Positions 15,721 through 24,097 of a stretch of DNA of 64,000 bases are shown here, piece after piece. A program made the position numbers and the translations under genes. The stretch spans positions 1 through 64,000 of the forward strand of contig NZ_JAJHPV010000002.1 in the NCBI RefSeq assembly GCF_020831365.1, written 5' to 3'. Position 1 is the stretch's first letter, and the number at the start of each line of letters is the position of its first letter. A model generated the notes under the pieces. The model made no database searches. It was not told where the DNA came from and worked only from the letters and a program-made list of their open reading frames with translations. Source of the stretch: Massilia agrisoli (GTDB taxonomy: Bacteria > Pseudomonadota > Gammaproteobacteria > Burkholderiales > Burkholderiaceae_D).

Positions 15721-16026
15721 ATGGCAAAACTCGCACTGATTAACCGTGAACAGAAGCGTGCAGACCTGGTGGAGAAATTCGCCGCAAAGCGTGCCGCTCT
15801 GAAGGCCATCATCGATGACCAGTCCAAGTCGGAAGAGGAGCGTTATGAAGCTCGTCTGAAGTTGCAGGCACTGCCGCGCAACTCGGCCCCGACCCGCCAG
15901 CGTAACCGCTGCGCAGTGACCGGCCGTCCACGTGGCACGTTCCGTAAATTCGGTCTGGCCCGTATCAAGCTCCGTGAATTCGCTATGCGTGGCGAGATTC
16001 CGGGTATGACTAAAGCAAGCTGGTAA
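15721..16026 (+). CDS. rpsN: 30S ribosomal protein S14 (zinc-free form)
   Basis: S14 (101 aa) is in the small-subunit head. This is the long, zinc-independent form: only one cysteine ([11 protein letters not shown]) is present instead of the CxxC pair of the short Zn form. It ends [21 protein letters not shown], as in the family. Confidence 0.97.
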   Translation: MAKLALINREQKRADLVEKFAAKRAALKAIIDDQSKSEEERYEARLKLQALPRNSAPTRQRNRCAVTGRPRGTFRKFGLARIKLREFAMRGEIPGMTKASW

Positions 16027-16040
16027 TAGGAGAATATGCA

Positions 16041-16436
16041 ATGAGTATGAGCGATCCTATCGCCGATATGCTGACCCGCATTCGCAATGCGCAAACTGTT
16101 CAGAAGACGACCGTGGCCATGCCATCGTCGAAAGTGAAAATTGCCATCGCCAACGTCCTCAAGGACGAGGGTTACATTGAAGATTTCGCCGTCACCGAAG
16201 AAGGTGGCAAAGCGGAACTGAAAATCGGTTTGAAGTATTACGTAGGCCGTCCGGTCATCGAGCGCTTGGAGCGTGTTTCCCGTCCAGGGCTGCGCGTCTA
16301 CAAGGGCAAGGATGAAATCCCGAGCGTCATGAATGGCTTGGGCGTGGCGATCGTGTCGACCCCGCAAGGCGTCATGACGGACCGCAAAGCGCGCGCCACC
16401 GGTGTCGGCGGCGAAGTGATTTGCTACGTGGCTTAA
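16041..16436 (+). CDS. rpsH: 30S ribosomal protein S8
   Basis: S8 (131 aa) binds the centre of 16S rRNA and in E. coli represses the spc operon by binding near rplE. It reads [15 protein letters not shown] at the start and ends with [16 protein letters not shown] and [10 protein letters not shown], the family's RNA-binding C-terminus. Confidence 0.97.
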   Translation: MSMSDPIADMLTRIRNAQTVQKTTVAMPSSKVKIAIANVLKDEGYIEDFAVTEEGGKAELKIGLKYYVGRPVIERLERVSRPGLRVYKGKDEIPSVMNGLGVAIVSTPQGVMTDRKARATGVGGEVICYVA

Positions 16437-16446
16437 GGAGTAGACG

Positions 16447-16980
16447 ATGTCTCGAGTAGCTAAGATGCCAATCGCTGTCCCAGCTGGCGCCGAAGTGGCG
16501 ATCACTGCAGCAGCGATCACGGTCAAGGGCCCGCTGGGCACCCTGACCCAGAGCCTGAATGGCCTGGTAAAAGTAGAAAACAACAATGGCACCCTGTCGT
16601 TCGACGTCGTCGATGACAGCCGTGAATCGAATGCGATGTCCGGCACCCTGCGTGCCCTGGTCAACAATATGGTGACCGGCGTGACCAAGGGCTTCGAGAA
16701 GAAGCTGTCGCTGGTCGGCGTGGGCTACAAAGCCCAGGCTGCTGGTGACAAGCTGAACCTGTCGCTCGGTTTCTCGCATCCAGTCGCTCACGCGATGCCG
16801 GAAGGCGTCACCGCAACGACCCCAACCCCGACCGAAATCATCATCAAGGGTATCGATCGTCAAAAGGTTGGCCAGGTTGCCGCTGAAGTGCGTGCTTACC
16901 GCTCCCCTGAGCCTTACAAAGGCAAGGGCGTCCGCTATGTGGACGAAGTGGTTAAGCTTAAAGAAACCAAGAAGAAATAA
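16447..16980 (+). CDS. rplF: 50S ribosomal protein L6
   Basis: L6 (177 aa) is near the sarcin-ricin loop. It has the two-domain L6 pattern, including [37 protein letters not shown] and the C-terminal [18 protein letters not shown] motif. The family's 177-residue length is preserved. Confidence 0.97.
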   Translation: MSRVAKMPIAVPAGAEVAITAAAITVKGPLGTLTQSLNGLVKVENNNGTLSFDVVDDSRESNAMSGTLRALVNNMVTGVTKGFEKKLSLVGVGYKAQAAGDKLNLSLGFSHPVAHAMPEGVTATTPTPTEIIIKGIDRQKVGQVAAEVRAYRSPEPYKGKGVRYVDEVVKLKETKKK

Positions 16981-16991
16981 TAGGGCTGACC

Positions 16992-17354
16992 ATGGACAAG
17001 AAAGAATCACGTCTGCGTCGTGGACGCCAGACCCGCATCAAGATCGCGCAGCTTGGCGTGAACCGCCTGTCGGTACACCGCACCAACCTGCACATCTATG
17101 CGAACCTGATCTCGCCGGACGCAAAAGTGCTCGTTTCCGCTTCGACCCTCGAAGCAGAAGTGCGCGCCGAGCTGGCAGGCCAGACCGGCAAGGGTGGCAA
17201 TGCCGCCGCTGCCGCCCTGGTTGGCAAGCGCGTTGCAGAGAAGGCACTGAAAGCAGGAATCACCGAAGTTGCGTTCGATCGCTCGGGTTTCCGTTACCAC
17301 GGCCGTGTCAAGGCGCTGGCGGAAGCCGCGCGTGAAGCCGGTCTGAAGTTCTAA
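16992..17354 (+). CDS. rplR: 50S ribosomal protein L18
   Basis: L18 (120 aa) brings 5S rRNA into the large subunit with L5. It reads [14 protein letters not shown] at the start and ends [24 protein letters not shown], the typical 5S-binding C-terminus. Confidence 0.97.
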   Translation: MDKKESRLRRGRQTRIKIAQLGVNRLSVHRTNLHIYANLISPDAKVLVSASTLEAEVRAELAGQTGKGGNAAAAALVGKRVAEKALKAGITEVAFDRSGFRYHGRVKALAEAAREAGLKF

Positions 17355-17366
17355 GGAAGAATCGTC

Positions 17367-17885
17367 ATGGCAAAAATGCAAGCAAAAATGCAAAGCGACA
17401 AGCCGGATGATGGCATGCGCGAAAAAATGATCGCGATCAACCGCGTGACCAAAGTGGTCAAGGGTGGTCGTATCATGGGCTTCGCCGCGCTGACCGTAGT
17501 TGGTGACGGCGATGGCCGCATCGGCATGGGCAAGGGCAAGTCGAAGGAAGTACCGGTTGGTGTGCAGAAGGCAATGGAAGAAGCCCGCCGCAACCTGATC
17601 AAGGTACCTCTCAAGAACGGCACCCTGCACCACACCGTGACCGGCCGCCACGGCGCGTCGAAAGTCATGATGTCGCCAGCCAAGCCAGGTACTGGCGTGA
17701 TCGCCGGCGGTGCAATGCGCGCTATCTTCGAAGTGATGGGCGTAACCGACGTGGTCGCGAAGTCCACCGGTTCGTCGAATCCTTACAACCTCGTCCGCGC
17801 GACGCTGGATGGCCTGTCGAAGATGAGCACTGCTTCCGACATCGCCGCCAAGCGTGGCAAGTCGGTCGAAGACATCCTGGGCTAA
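17367..17885 (+). CDS. rpsE: 30S ribosomal protein S5
   Basis: S5 (172 aa) acts in mRNA unwinding and translational accuracy. A double-stranded RNA-binding-like N-domain, [35 protein letters not shown], is followed by the C-domain [34 protein letters not shown]. Normal length. Confidence 0.97.
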   Translation: MAKMQAKMQSDKPDDGMREKMIAINRVTKVVKGGRIMGFAALTVVGDGDGRIGMGKGKSKEVPVGVQKAMEEARRNLIKVPLKNGTLHHTVTGRHGASKVMMSPAKPGTGVIAGGAMRAIFEVMGVTDVVAKSTGSSNPYNLVRATLDGLSKMSTASDIAAKRGKSVEDILG

Positions 17886-17895
17886 GGTGAAGACA

Positions 17896-18075
17896 ATGGC
17901 AAACACCATCAAAGTACAATTGGTCAAGGGCTTGATCGGCACGAAGCAAGACCACCGTGCCACCGTACGCGGCCTGGGCCTGCGTCGTGTTAACTCGGTT
18001 TCCGAGTTGCAGGACACCCCATCCGTGCGCGGCATGATCAACAAAGTGTCCTACCTCGTGAAAGTTGTCTCTTAA
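17896..18075 (+). CDS. rpmD: 50S ribosomal protein L30
   Basis: L30 (59 aa) is a small large-subunit protein. [33 protein letters not shown] is the standard family start. I use the ATG at 17896, which gives the usual length and lies 10 bases after the rpsE stop; a longer reading would overlap rpsE. Confidence 0.96.
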   Translation: MANTIKVQLVKGLIGTKQDHRATVRGLGLRRVNSVSELQDTPSVRGMINKVSYLVKVVS

Positions 18076-18106
18076 GCGCATTGCGCTGACGAGAACGGAG
18101 AAAACA

Positions 18107-18538
18107 ATGGAATTGAATACGATTCAACCAGCTGACGGCGCCAAGCACTACAAGCGCCGCGTCGGCCGCGGTATCGGCTCCGGCCTGGGCAAGACCTCCG
18201 GTCGTGGCCACAAGGGTCAGAAGTCGCGTTCGGGCGGTTTCCACAAGGTCGGCTTCGAAGGCGGTCAGATGCCTCTGCAGCGCCGTCTGCCTAAGCGTGG
18301 CTTCAAGTCGCTCAACGCAACCTTCAAAGCTGAAGTGCGCCTGTCCGACCTGAACAACCTGCCTGTTGGCGACGTCGACATTCTGGTTCTGAAGCAAGCA
18401 GGCATCCTGCCAGTGCTGGCGCGCGATGTGCGCGTGATTCTGTCCGGCGAAGTCACCAAAGCGGTGAACCTCAAAGGCCTGAAAGCAACTGCAGGCGCCA
18501 AAGCGGCAATCGAAGCAGCCGGCGGCTCGGTAGCTTAA
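18107..18538 (+). CDS. rplO: 50S ribosomal protein L15
   Basis: L15 (143 aa) organises the central large subunit. The glycine- and arginine-rich N-terminal tail [29 protein letters not shown] is diagnostic. The ATG at 18107 follows GGAG and fits the family start [13 protein letters not shown]; longer readings overlap rpmD. Confidence 0.97.
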   Translation: MELNTIQPADGAKHYKRRVGRGIGSGLGKTSGRGHKGQKSRSGGFHKVGFEGGQMPLQRRLPKRGFKSLNATFKAEVRLSDLNNLPVGDVDILVLKQAGILPVLARDVRVILSGEVTKAVNLKGLKATAGAKAAIEAAGGSVA

Positions 18539-18570
18539 GTTGCGGCCTAACAGCTTGATCGGAGCATAAA

Positions 18571-19905
18571 GTGGCGACTAATTCACAACTCGGTAAAAGT
18601 GCAGCGTCCGGTTTCCCTTGGGGCCGGCTCTGGTTTTTGCTTGGCGCATTGGTCGTATATCGCATCGGTGCCCACGTCCCTGTACCGGGCATCGATCCGG
18701 TACAACTGGCGTCGCTGTTCAAGCAGAACGAAGGCGGCATCCTGGGCATGTTCAACATGTTCTCGGGTGGCGCGCTGGAACGTTTCACGGTATTTGCACT
18801 CGGCATCATGCCGTACATTTCGGCCTCGATCATCATGCAGCTGGCGTCCATCGTGTCGCCCCAGCTGGAAGCACTGAAGAAAGAGGGCGAAGCAGGACGC
18901 CGCAAGATCACCCAGTACACCCGCTACTTCACGGTAGCGCTGGCGCTGTTCCAGGCCTTCGGCATTGCCGTCGCGCTTGAGTCGCAGGCCGGACTGGTCA
19001 TCGATCCTGGCATGGCATTCCGCTTCGTGACCGTGGTTACCCTGTTGACGGGTACCATGTTCCTGATGTGGCTTGGTGAGCAGATCACCGAGCGCGGCCT
19101 GGGCAACGGTATCTCGATCATCATCTTTGCCGGTATTGCAGCCGGTCTGCCGTCGGCACTGGGTGGCTTGTTCTCCCTGGTCTCGAGCGGTTCGATCAGC
19201 AGCCTGGCAGCGATCTTCATCGTGATCCTGGTAGCAGCGGTTACTTATCTCGTCGTGTTCGTTGAACGTGGCCAGCGCAAGATCCTGGTCAACTATGCGA
19301 AGCGCCAGGTCGGCAACAAAGTGTACGGCGGCCAAACCAGCCACCTGCCTCTGAAGCTGAACATGGCAGGCGTGATCCCGCCGATCTTTGCATCGTCGAT
19401 CATCCTGTTCCCGGCGACGATCGTGGACTGGTTCACGCGCGGCAAGGATTCGAGCTCGCCTGTGATCGGCTTCCTGAAGGATCTGGCGGCATCGCTGTCG
19501 CCTGGCGAACCGATCCATGCGTTGCTGTATGCGGTGGCCATCGTGTTCTTCTGTTTCTTCTATACCGCGCTGGTATTCAACAGCAAGGAAACAGCAGACA
19601 ACTTGAAGAAGAGCGGCGCGTTTGTCCCGGGGATTCGTCCTGGTGACCAGACCGCACGCTACATCGACAAGATCCTGATGCGCCTGACCCTGGCTGGTGC
19701 CGTCTACATTACGGCAGTCTGCTTGTTGCCGGAATTTATGCAAGCCCAATGGAAAGTGCCATTCTACTTTGGCGGTACTTCCCTGTTGATTATTGTGGTT
19801 GTCACCATGGACTTCATGGCGCAAGTACAGAACTACGTCATGTCGCAGCAATATGAATCGCTGCTGCGCAAGGCAAATTTCAAGGGCGGAATCCCGACGC
19901 GCTAA
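18571..19905 (+). CDS. secY: Protein translocase subunit SecY
   Basis: SecY (444 aa) is the channel of the inner-membrane Sec translocon. It has the expected ten helices, the plug region after helix 1 (VPGIDPVQL), the [27 protein letters not shown] segment of helix 2, and the conserved cytoplasmic loop [19 protein letters not shown]. The start is GTG at 18571 ([12 protein letters not shown]), 32 bases after rplO. Last gene of the spc unit in the usual order. Confidence 0.97.
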   Translation: MATNSQLGKSAASGFPWGRLWFLLGALVVYRIGAHVPVPGIDPVQLASLFKQNEGGILGMFNMFSGGALERFTVFALGIMPYISASIIMQLASIVSPQLEALKKEGEAGRRKITQYTRYFTVALALFQAFGIAVALESQAGLVIDPGMAFRFVTVVTLLTGTMFLMWLGEQITERGLGNGISIIIFAGIAAGLPSALGGLFSLVSSGSISSLAAIFIVILVAAVTYLVVFVERGQRKILVNYAKRQVGNKVYGGQTSHLPLKLNMAGVIPPIFASSIILFPATIVDWFTRGKDSSSPVIGFLKDLAASLSPGEPIHALLYAVAIVFFCFFYTALVFNSKETADNLKKSGAFVPGIRPGDQTARYIDKILMRLTLAGAVYITAVCLLPEFMQAQWKVPFYFGGTSLLIIVVVTMDFMAQVQNYVMSQQYESLLRKANFKGGIPTR

Positions 19906-19941
19906 CCGCAAGGTTACGCGAACCAGGAGTGCACAGACCGA

Positions 19942-20160
19942 ATGGCAAAAGACGACGTCATCCAAATGCAGGGCGAGATTCTTGAGAATCTCCCGAATGC
20001 AACGTTTCGAGTGAAGCTGGAAAACGGGCACGTGGTGCTCGGACACATCTCCGGTAAAATGCGGATGAACTATATCCGCATTCTCCCCGGCGACAAGGTA
20101 ACGGTGGAACTGACCCCGTACGACTTGTCCCGGGCCCGGATCGTGTTCCGGACCAAGTAA
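19942..20160 (+). CDS. infA: Translation initiation factor IF-1
   Basis: IF-1 (72 aa) is an OB-fold protein that binds the A site of the small subunit during initiation. [52 protein letters not shown] is an almost perfect family match. Its place between secY and rpmJ is typical of betaproteobacteria. Confidence 0.97.
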   Translation: MAKDDVIQMQGEILENLPNATFRVKLENGHVVLGHISGKMRMNYIRILPGDKVTVELTPYDLSRARIVFRTK

Positions 20161-20205
20161 AACAATTTAAGTAACTGAACCAATCCGAAAAAAGAGAGTG
20201 CAAAA

Positions 20206-20319
20206 ATGAAAGTTCTCGCATCAGTCAAGCGGATCTGCCGCAACTGCAAAGTGATCAAGCGCAAAGGCGTGGTACGCGTAATCTGCGTAGAGCCGCGTCA
20301 CAAGCAGCGTCAAGGTTAA
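20206..20319 (+). CDS. rpmJ: 50S ribosomal protein L36 (zinc form)
   Basis: A 37-aa protein read directly from the sequence (ATG at 20206, TAA at 20317-20319). It starts [15 protein letters not shown] and ends KQRQG. Cys11, Cys14, Cys27 and His32 form the zinc knuckle of the C+ form of L36. It is preceded by an AGAGAG ribosome binding site. Located between infA and rpsM as in other betaproteobacteria. Confidence 0.96.
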   Translation: MKVLASVKRICRNCKVIKRKGVVRVICVEPRHKQRQG

Positions 20320-20347
20320 TTTAACGTTATTTATTGAGGAATAACGA

Positions 20348-20713
20348 ATGGCACGTATTGCAGGGGTTAACATCCCAAACCATCAGCACACCGTAATCGG
20401 CCTCACCGCCATCTACGGCATCGGCCGTCCTCGCTCGCAGAAAATCTGCGCCGAGACCGGTGTACCGACCAACAAGAAGGTCAAGGACCTGGACGACTCC
20501 GAACTGGAAAAGCTGCGTGATGCAGTTGGCACGTTCGTAGTTGAAGGCGATCTGCGCCGTGAGCTCTCCATGAACATCAAGCGTTTGATGGACCTGGGTT
20601 GCTACCGCGGCATGCGTCACCGCAAGGGCCTGCCAGTGCGCGGTCAGCGTACCCGCACCAATGCTCGTACTCGCAAGGGTCCGCGCAAGGCCGCACAATC
20701 GCTCAAGAAATAA
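20348..20713 (+). CDS. rpsM: 30S ribosomal protein S13
   Basis: S13 (121 aa) contacts P-site tRNA and the large subunit. [33 protein letters not shown] and the basic tail [18 protein letters not shown] are standard. First gene of the alpha operon; 28 bases after rpmJ. Confidence 0.97.
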   Translation: MARIAGVNIPNHQHTVIGLTAIYGIGRPRSQKICAETGVPTNKKVKDLDDSELEKLRDAVGTFVVEGDLRRELSMNIKRLMDLGCYRGMRHRKGLPVRGQRTRTNARTRKGPRKAAQSLKK

Positions 20714-20727
20714 TCTAGGAAACGACC

Positions 20728-21132
20728 ATGGCTAAGCAACAAAGCAGCGCCGCAGCAGCGCGCGTACGCAAAAAAGTTAAAAAGAACGTCGCCGAAGGTA
20801 TTGCACACGTGCACGCTTCGTTCAACAACACCATCATCACGATCACCGATCGCCAGGGCAATGCCCTGTCGTGGGCGACGTCCGGCGGTGCTGGCTTCAA
20901 GGGTTCGCGTAAATCGACCCCGTTCGCAGCGCAGGTTGCGGCCGAAGCAGCAGGCAAGGTCGCTGTCGAGTGCGGCGTGAAGAACCTGGAAGTGCGTATC
21001 AAGGGCCCAGGCCCAGGTCGCGAATCCGCGGTTCGCGCTTTGAACAACCTGGGTATCAAGATCACCGAGATCCAGGACGTGACGCCAGTGCCGCACAACG
21101 GCTGCCGTCCACCGAAGCGTCGTCGTATCTAA
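20728..21132 (+). CDS. rpsK: 30S ribosomal protein S11
   Basis: S11 (134 aa) forms part of the platform of the small subunit. [40 protein letters not shown] and the C-terminus [16 protein letters not shown] (which holds the site of the isoaspartate modification, N-G) are conserved. Confidence 0.97.
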   Translation: MAKQQSSAAAARVRKKVKKNVAEGIAHVHASFNNTIITITDRQGNALSWATSGGAGFKGSRKSTPFAAQVAAEAAGKVAVECGVKNLEVRIKGPGPGRESAVRALNNLGIKITEIQDVTPVPHNGCRPPKRRRI

Positions 21133-21231
21133 ATGACGGCCGGCGAGGGCAACCTCGCCAGCATGTTGTTTGAAGGCCGCGCAATACGGCTGTTCGTTGA
21201 AAAAGATCGCCGGTGCAGTGTCCGAATAGGA

Positions 21232-21364
21232 TATACTGCCCGGCTATTGTCGCCTGCCGTGCGTATGCACGCGGGTTTAAGCCACGTCCGACCCGATTGG
21301 GAATCGGACTAGCGCCTGTCGCACGCAAGTGCGTCGGGGCGTCATTATTAGAAAAGGAAGTATT
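21232..21364 (+). promoter_or_regulatory. Putative promoter -10 and structured leader of rpsD
   Basis: A strong -10-like TATACT (21232-21237) lies 128 bases before the rpsD start, though its -35 is weak. The segment after it has three perfect hairpins: CGTGC-GTAT-GCACG (21258-21271), GTCCGA/TCGGAC (21286-21309) and CGCAC-GCAA-GTGCG (21320-21333). The last one is close to the GGAAG ribosome binding site. This looks like a regulated 5' leader for S4. Confidence 0.5.
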
Positions 21365-21988
21365 GTGGCACGTTATATCGGACCAAAAGCAAAACTGTCC
21401 CGCCGCGAAGGCACGGACCTGTTCCTCAAGAGCGCACGCCGCTCCCTCGATTCGAAGTGCAAGCTGGACGTCAAGCCAGGCCAGCACGGTGTCAAGTCGG
21501 GTGCCCGCACCTCGGACTACGGCAACCAGCTGCGTGAAAAGCAGAAGGTCAAGCGCATGTACGGCATCCTCGAGCGCCAGTTCCGCCGCTACTTCGCAGA
21601 AGCGAACCGCCGCAAGGGCAACACCGGCGAGACCCTGCTGAAGCTGCTGGAATCGCGTCTCGACAACGTTGCATACCGCATGGGCTTTGGCTCGACCCGC
21701 GCCGAAGCGCGCCAGCTGGTCAGCCACAAGGCATTCACCGTGAACGGTAACGTTGTCAACATCGCGTCGTACGCGGTCAAGACCGGCGACGTCATCGCTG
21801 TGCGCGAAAAGGCCAAGAAGCAGGTTCGTATCGTTGAAGCGCTGTCGCTGGCTGAACAGGGCGGCATGCCAAGCTGGGTATCGGTTGACAGCAAGAAGAT
21901 GGAAGGCACCTTCCGTTCGTTCCCAGAGCGTAACGAAATCGCCAACGACGTCAACGAAGCACTGATCGTCGAACTGTACTCGCGTTAA
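21365..21988 (+). CDS. rpsD: 30S ribosomal protein S4
   Basis: S4 (207 aa) nucleates small-subunit assembly and represses the alpha operon in enterics. The start is GTG at 21365 ([16 protein letters not shown]) with GGAAG upstream. The S4 RNA-binding fold [31 protein letters not shown] is seen at about residues 98-128. Length is normal for the zinc-free form. Separated from rpsK by a structured 232-base gap. Confidence 0.97.
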   Translation: MARYIGPKAKLSRREGTDLFLKSARRSLDSKCKLDVKPGQHGVKSGARTSDYGNQLREKQKVKRMYGILERQFRRYFAEANRRKGNTGETLLKLLESRLDNVAYRMGFGSTRAEARQLVSHKAFTVNGNVVNIASYAVKTGDVIAVREKAKKQVRIVEALSLAEQGGMPSWVSVDSKKMEGTFRSFPERNEIANDVNEALIVELYSR

Positions 21989-21989
21989 T

Positions 21990-22022
21990 CGACTTAGCCG
22001 CGGTCATCCCGCGGCTAAGTCG
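21990..22022 (+). other. Perfect 14-bp hairpin after rpsD
   Basis: CGACTTAGCCGCGG (21990-22003) pairs perfectly with CCGCGGCTAAGTCG (22009-22022) around a 5-base loop, starting 1 base after the rpsD stop. It has no T-run and runs straight into the REP-type element at 22019. Confidence 0.65.
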
Positions 22023-22116
22023 TTCCCGCGAAAGCGGGGATCCATACTGAAGTGGCAGGGTACGCGAATGCAGCATATCTACCTCAGTAGGGGTTCCCGC
22101 GTACGCGGGAACGACG
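22019..22116. repeat. Bipartite REP-type element (TTCCCGCG family), copy 1
   Basis: Two short palindromes face each other: GTCGTTCCCGCGAAAGCGGG at the left and GTTCCCGCGTACGCGGGAAC-GACG at the right, about 45 bases apart. The same arrangement recurs at 36942, 42049 and 62777. This copy sits between rpsD and rpoA, inside the alpha operon. Confidence 0.7.
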
Positions 22117-22134
22117 AAGAATTCCAGATTTCCG

Positions 22135-22159
22135 GCCTGCTCATACGAGTGGGCTTTTT
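22135..22159 (+). terminator. Terminator-like hairpin upstream of rpoA
   Basis: GCCTGCTC (22135-22142) and GAGTGGGC (22147-22154) form an 8-bp stem with two G-U pairs around ATAC, followed by TTTTT. It lies 58 bases before the rpoA start. It may partly terminate transcription coming from rpsD, or be an attenuator. Confidence 0.5.
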
Positions 22160-22217
22160 CACTAATGCCATCAGCCTTATCGGTGTAATGAGCCGAGGGT
22201 ATTGAAAAGGACATTTC

Positions 22218-23195
22218 ATGCAAAACAGTTTGTTGAAGCCACGTATTATCGATGTCGAAGCACTCGGTGCCGGTCACGCCAAAGTCGTGATGGAGCCGTT
22301 CGAGCGTGGCTACGGCCACACCCTGGGCAACGCACTGCGCCGCGTCCTGCTGTCGTCGATGATCGGCTACGCGCCAACCGAAGTGACCATCGCTGGTGTA
22401 GTCCATGAATACTCGTCGCTGGACGGCGTACAGGAAGACGTTGTCGACCTGCTGCTGAACCTGAAGGGCGTTGTGTTCAAAGTGCACAACCGCGATTCCG
22501 TCACCCTGACCCTGAAGAAGGAAGGCGAAGGCGCGATCCTGGCATCGGACATCGACCTGCCGCATGACGTCGAACTGATCAACCCGGACCACGTGATTGC
22601 CCACCTGACCGCTGGTGGCAAGCTGGACATGCAGATCAAGGTCGAGAAGGGCCGTGGCTACGTTCCTGGTAACGTGCGCCGCCTGTCGGAAGACACCAAC
22701 AAGACCATCGGCCGCATCATCCTGGACGCATCGTTCTCGCCAGTACGCCGCGTATCGTACGCAGTCGAATCGGCGCGTGTCGAACAGCGTACCGACCTCG
22801 ACAAGCTGATCATCAACATCGAAACCAACGGCGTCATCACGCCGGAAGAAGCGATCCGCCAGTCGGCCCGTGTACTCGTTGACCAGCTCAACGTGTTCGC
22901 TGCGCTGGAAGGTACCGAAGCTGCTGCCGAAGCGCCATCGCGCGCACCGCTGGTCGATCCGATCCTGCTGCGTCCGGTCGACGACCTGGAACTGACCGTC
23001 CGTTCGGCCAACTGCCTGAAAGCAGAAAACATTTACTACATCGGCGACCTGATCCAGCGTTCGGAAAACGAACTGCTCAAGACGCCGAACCTGGGCCGCA
23101 AGTCCCTGAACGAGATCAAGGAAGTGCTGGCATCGCGCGGCCTGACCCTTGGCATGAAGCTGGAAAACTGGCCGCCTGCAGGGCTGGAGAAATAA
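22218..23195 (+). CDS. rpoA: DNA-directed RNA polymerase subunit alpha
   Basis: RpoA (325 aa) is the assembly platform of RNA polymerase. The N-terminal domain has [23 protein letters not shown]. The C-terminal domain, which binds UP elements and activators, is [44 protein letters not shown] with the DNA-contacting Arg and Asn/Lys residues in place. Length is typical. Its flanking gaps (229 and 191 bases) are unusually long and structured. Confidence 0.98.
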   Translation: MQNSLLKPRIIDVEALGAGHAKVVMEPFERGYGHTLGNALRRVLLSSMIGYAPTEVTIAGVVHEYSSLDGVQEDVVDLLLNLKGVVFKVHNRDSVTLTLKKEGEGAILASDIDLPHDVELINPDHVIAHLTAGGKLDMQIKVEKGRGYVPGNVRRLSEDTNKTIGRIILDASFSPVRRVSYAVESARVEQRTDLDKLIINIETNGVITPEEAIRQSARVLVDQLNVFAALEGTEAAAEAPSRAPLVDPILLRPVDDLELTVRSANCLKAENIYYIGDLIQRSENELLKTPNLGRKSLNEIKEVLASRGLTLGMKLENWPPAGLEK

Positions 23196-23197
23196 AT

Positions 23198-23268
23198 CAC
23201 ACGAAAGTGGACCCCTACTTTCGTGTGGGAATAGCCAAAAAGGACTGGCGAAACCAGATCCTTTTTGG
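23198..23268 (+). other. Two perfect hairpins between rpoA and rplQ
   Basis: CACACGAAAGT (23198-23208) pairs with ACTTTCGTGTG (23217-23227). CCAAAAAGGACTGG (23235-23248) pairs with CCAG (23254-23257) and TCCTTTTTGG (23259-23268), leaving a single A bulge. Both are strong stems directly after the rpoA stop. Confidence 0.6.
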
Positions 23269-23288
23269 ATAGTAAGACCGCAGTAAAA

Positions 23289-23312
23289 CCGGGATACGTT
23301 CCGGACTTTTTT
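23289..23312 (+). terminator. Weak terminator-like structure before rplQ
   Basis: CCGGGA (23289-23294) can pair with TCCGG (23300-23304), and ACTTTTTT follows. The stem is short, so activity is uncertain. It is the third structure in the rpoA-rplQ gap. Confidence 0.35.
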
Positions 23313-23386
23313 GATTTTCCATATTTAACCGGCCCGCGTCTTTGACGATCGAAGAGCTGGAATTTAAACAACCGAAAGGAACTACC

Positions 23387-23782
23387 ATGCGTCACCGTCA
23401 CGGCCTTCGCAAGCTGAATCGTACTTCGTCCCACCGCCTGGCAATGCTGCGCAACATGACCGTATCCCTGCTGCGTCATGAAGCCATCAAAACCACCGTA
23501 CCAAAGGCCAAGGAACTGCGCCGCGTTATCGAGCCAATCCTGACCCTGGGCAAGACCGACACCCTGGCGAACAAGCGTCTGGCATTCTCCCGCCTGCGCG
23601 ACCGCGAAATGGTTCTGAAGCTGTTCAACGAACTGGGCCCACGCTACGCAAACCGCAACGGCGGCTACCTGCGTATCCTGAAAATGGGTTTCCGCGTTGG
23701 CGACAATGCACCGATGGCATACGTCGAACTGCTGGACCGTCCAGAAGTTAGCGATGCTGAAGAAGCACCAACCGCTGAGTAA
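23387..23782 (+). CDS. rplQ: 50S ribosomal protein L17
   Basis: L17 (131 aa) closes the alpha operon. It reads [24 protein letters not shown] and ends with [26 protein letters not shown], standard for the family. ATG at 23387 follows AAGGA; a longer in-frame reading is not supported. A strong terminator follows at 23801. Confidence 0.97.
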   Translation: MRHRHGLRKLNRTSSHRLAMLRNMTVSLLRHEAIKTTVPKAKELRRVIEPILTLGKTDTLANKRLAFSRLRDREMVLKLFNELGPRYANRNGGYLRILKMGFRVGDNAPMAYVELLDRPEVSDAEEAPTAE

Positions 23783-23800
23783 TCAGCCGGTAAAAAGAGA

Positions 23801-23828
23801 AAGCCAGGCCCAGCCTGGCTTTTTTTTC
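23801..23828 (+). terminator. Rho-independent terminator after rplQ
   Basis: AAGCCAGGC and GCCTGGCTT form a perfect 9-bp stem with a CCA loop, followed by a run of T. It lies 18 bases after the rplQ stop and ends the alpha operon. Confidence 0.9.
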
Positions 23829-23833
23829 GCCCC

Positions 23834-24000
23834 AACATTTCCCACTTTGGGGTCAGGTCCCGGGTCAGACCCCAAGCTTATTGGAACATTTCCCAAATTG
23901 GGGTCTGACCCCGAAGTCAGAGGAACATTTCCCAAATCGGGGTCTGACCCCGAAGTTAGGGGAACATTTCCCAAATCGGGGTCTGACCCCGAAGTTGGAC
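23834..24000. repeat. Tandem repeat array built on GGGGTCTGACCCC palindromes
   Basis: The unit GGAACATTTCCCAAATCGGG followed by GTCTGACCCCGAAGT recurs at exact 39-base spacing (starts 23883, 23922, 23961), preceded by a diverged, longer first copy from 23834. Each unit carries the palindromic core GGGGTC-TGACCCC. The same core and TTTCCCAA flank recur at 43990-44101. Open frames across it encode only a short repeated peptide and are not genes. The rest of the 315-base rplQ-dsbD gap holds the dsbD leader. Confidence 0.85.
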
Positions 24001-24097
24001 GGGGCGTAATAAGGCCCTCCTAAGCAAAGAACCATTCCTCCGGTGTACTATTCTGCTGCGCCCTTGCGCGCTTCGAATTACAGAATAAAAGGAAGTC

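Noticed and set aside
23834-24000. Possible CRISPR array
   Set aside because: The 39-base unit repeats as a whole; there are no unique spacers between constant repeats, and no cas genes are nearby.
23783-24023. Small open frames on both strands encoding a repeated GSDP-type peptide
   Set aside because: They translate the 39-base tandem repeat array; the repetition in the peptide is a by-product of DNA repeats and no start signal is present.
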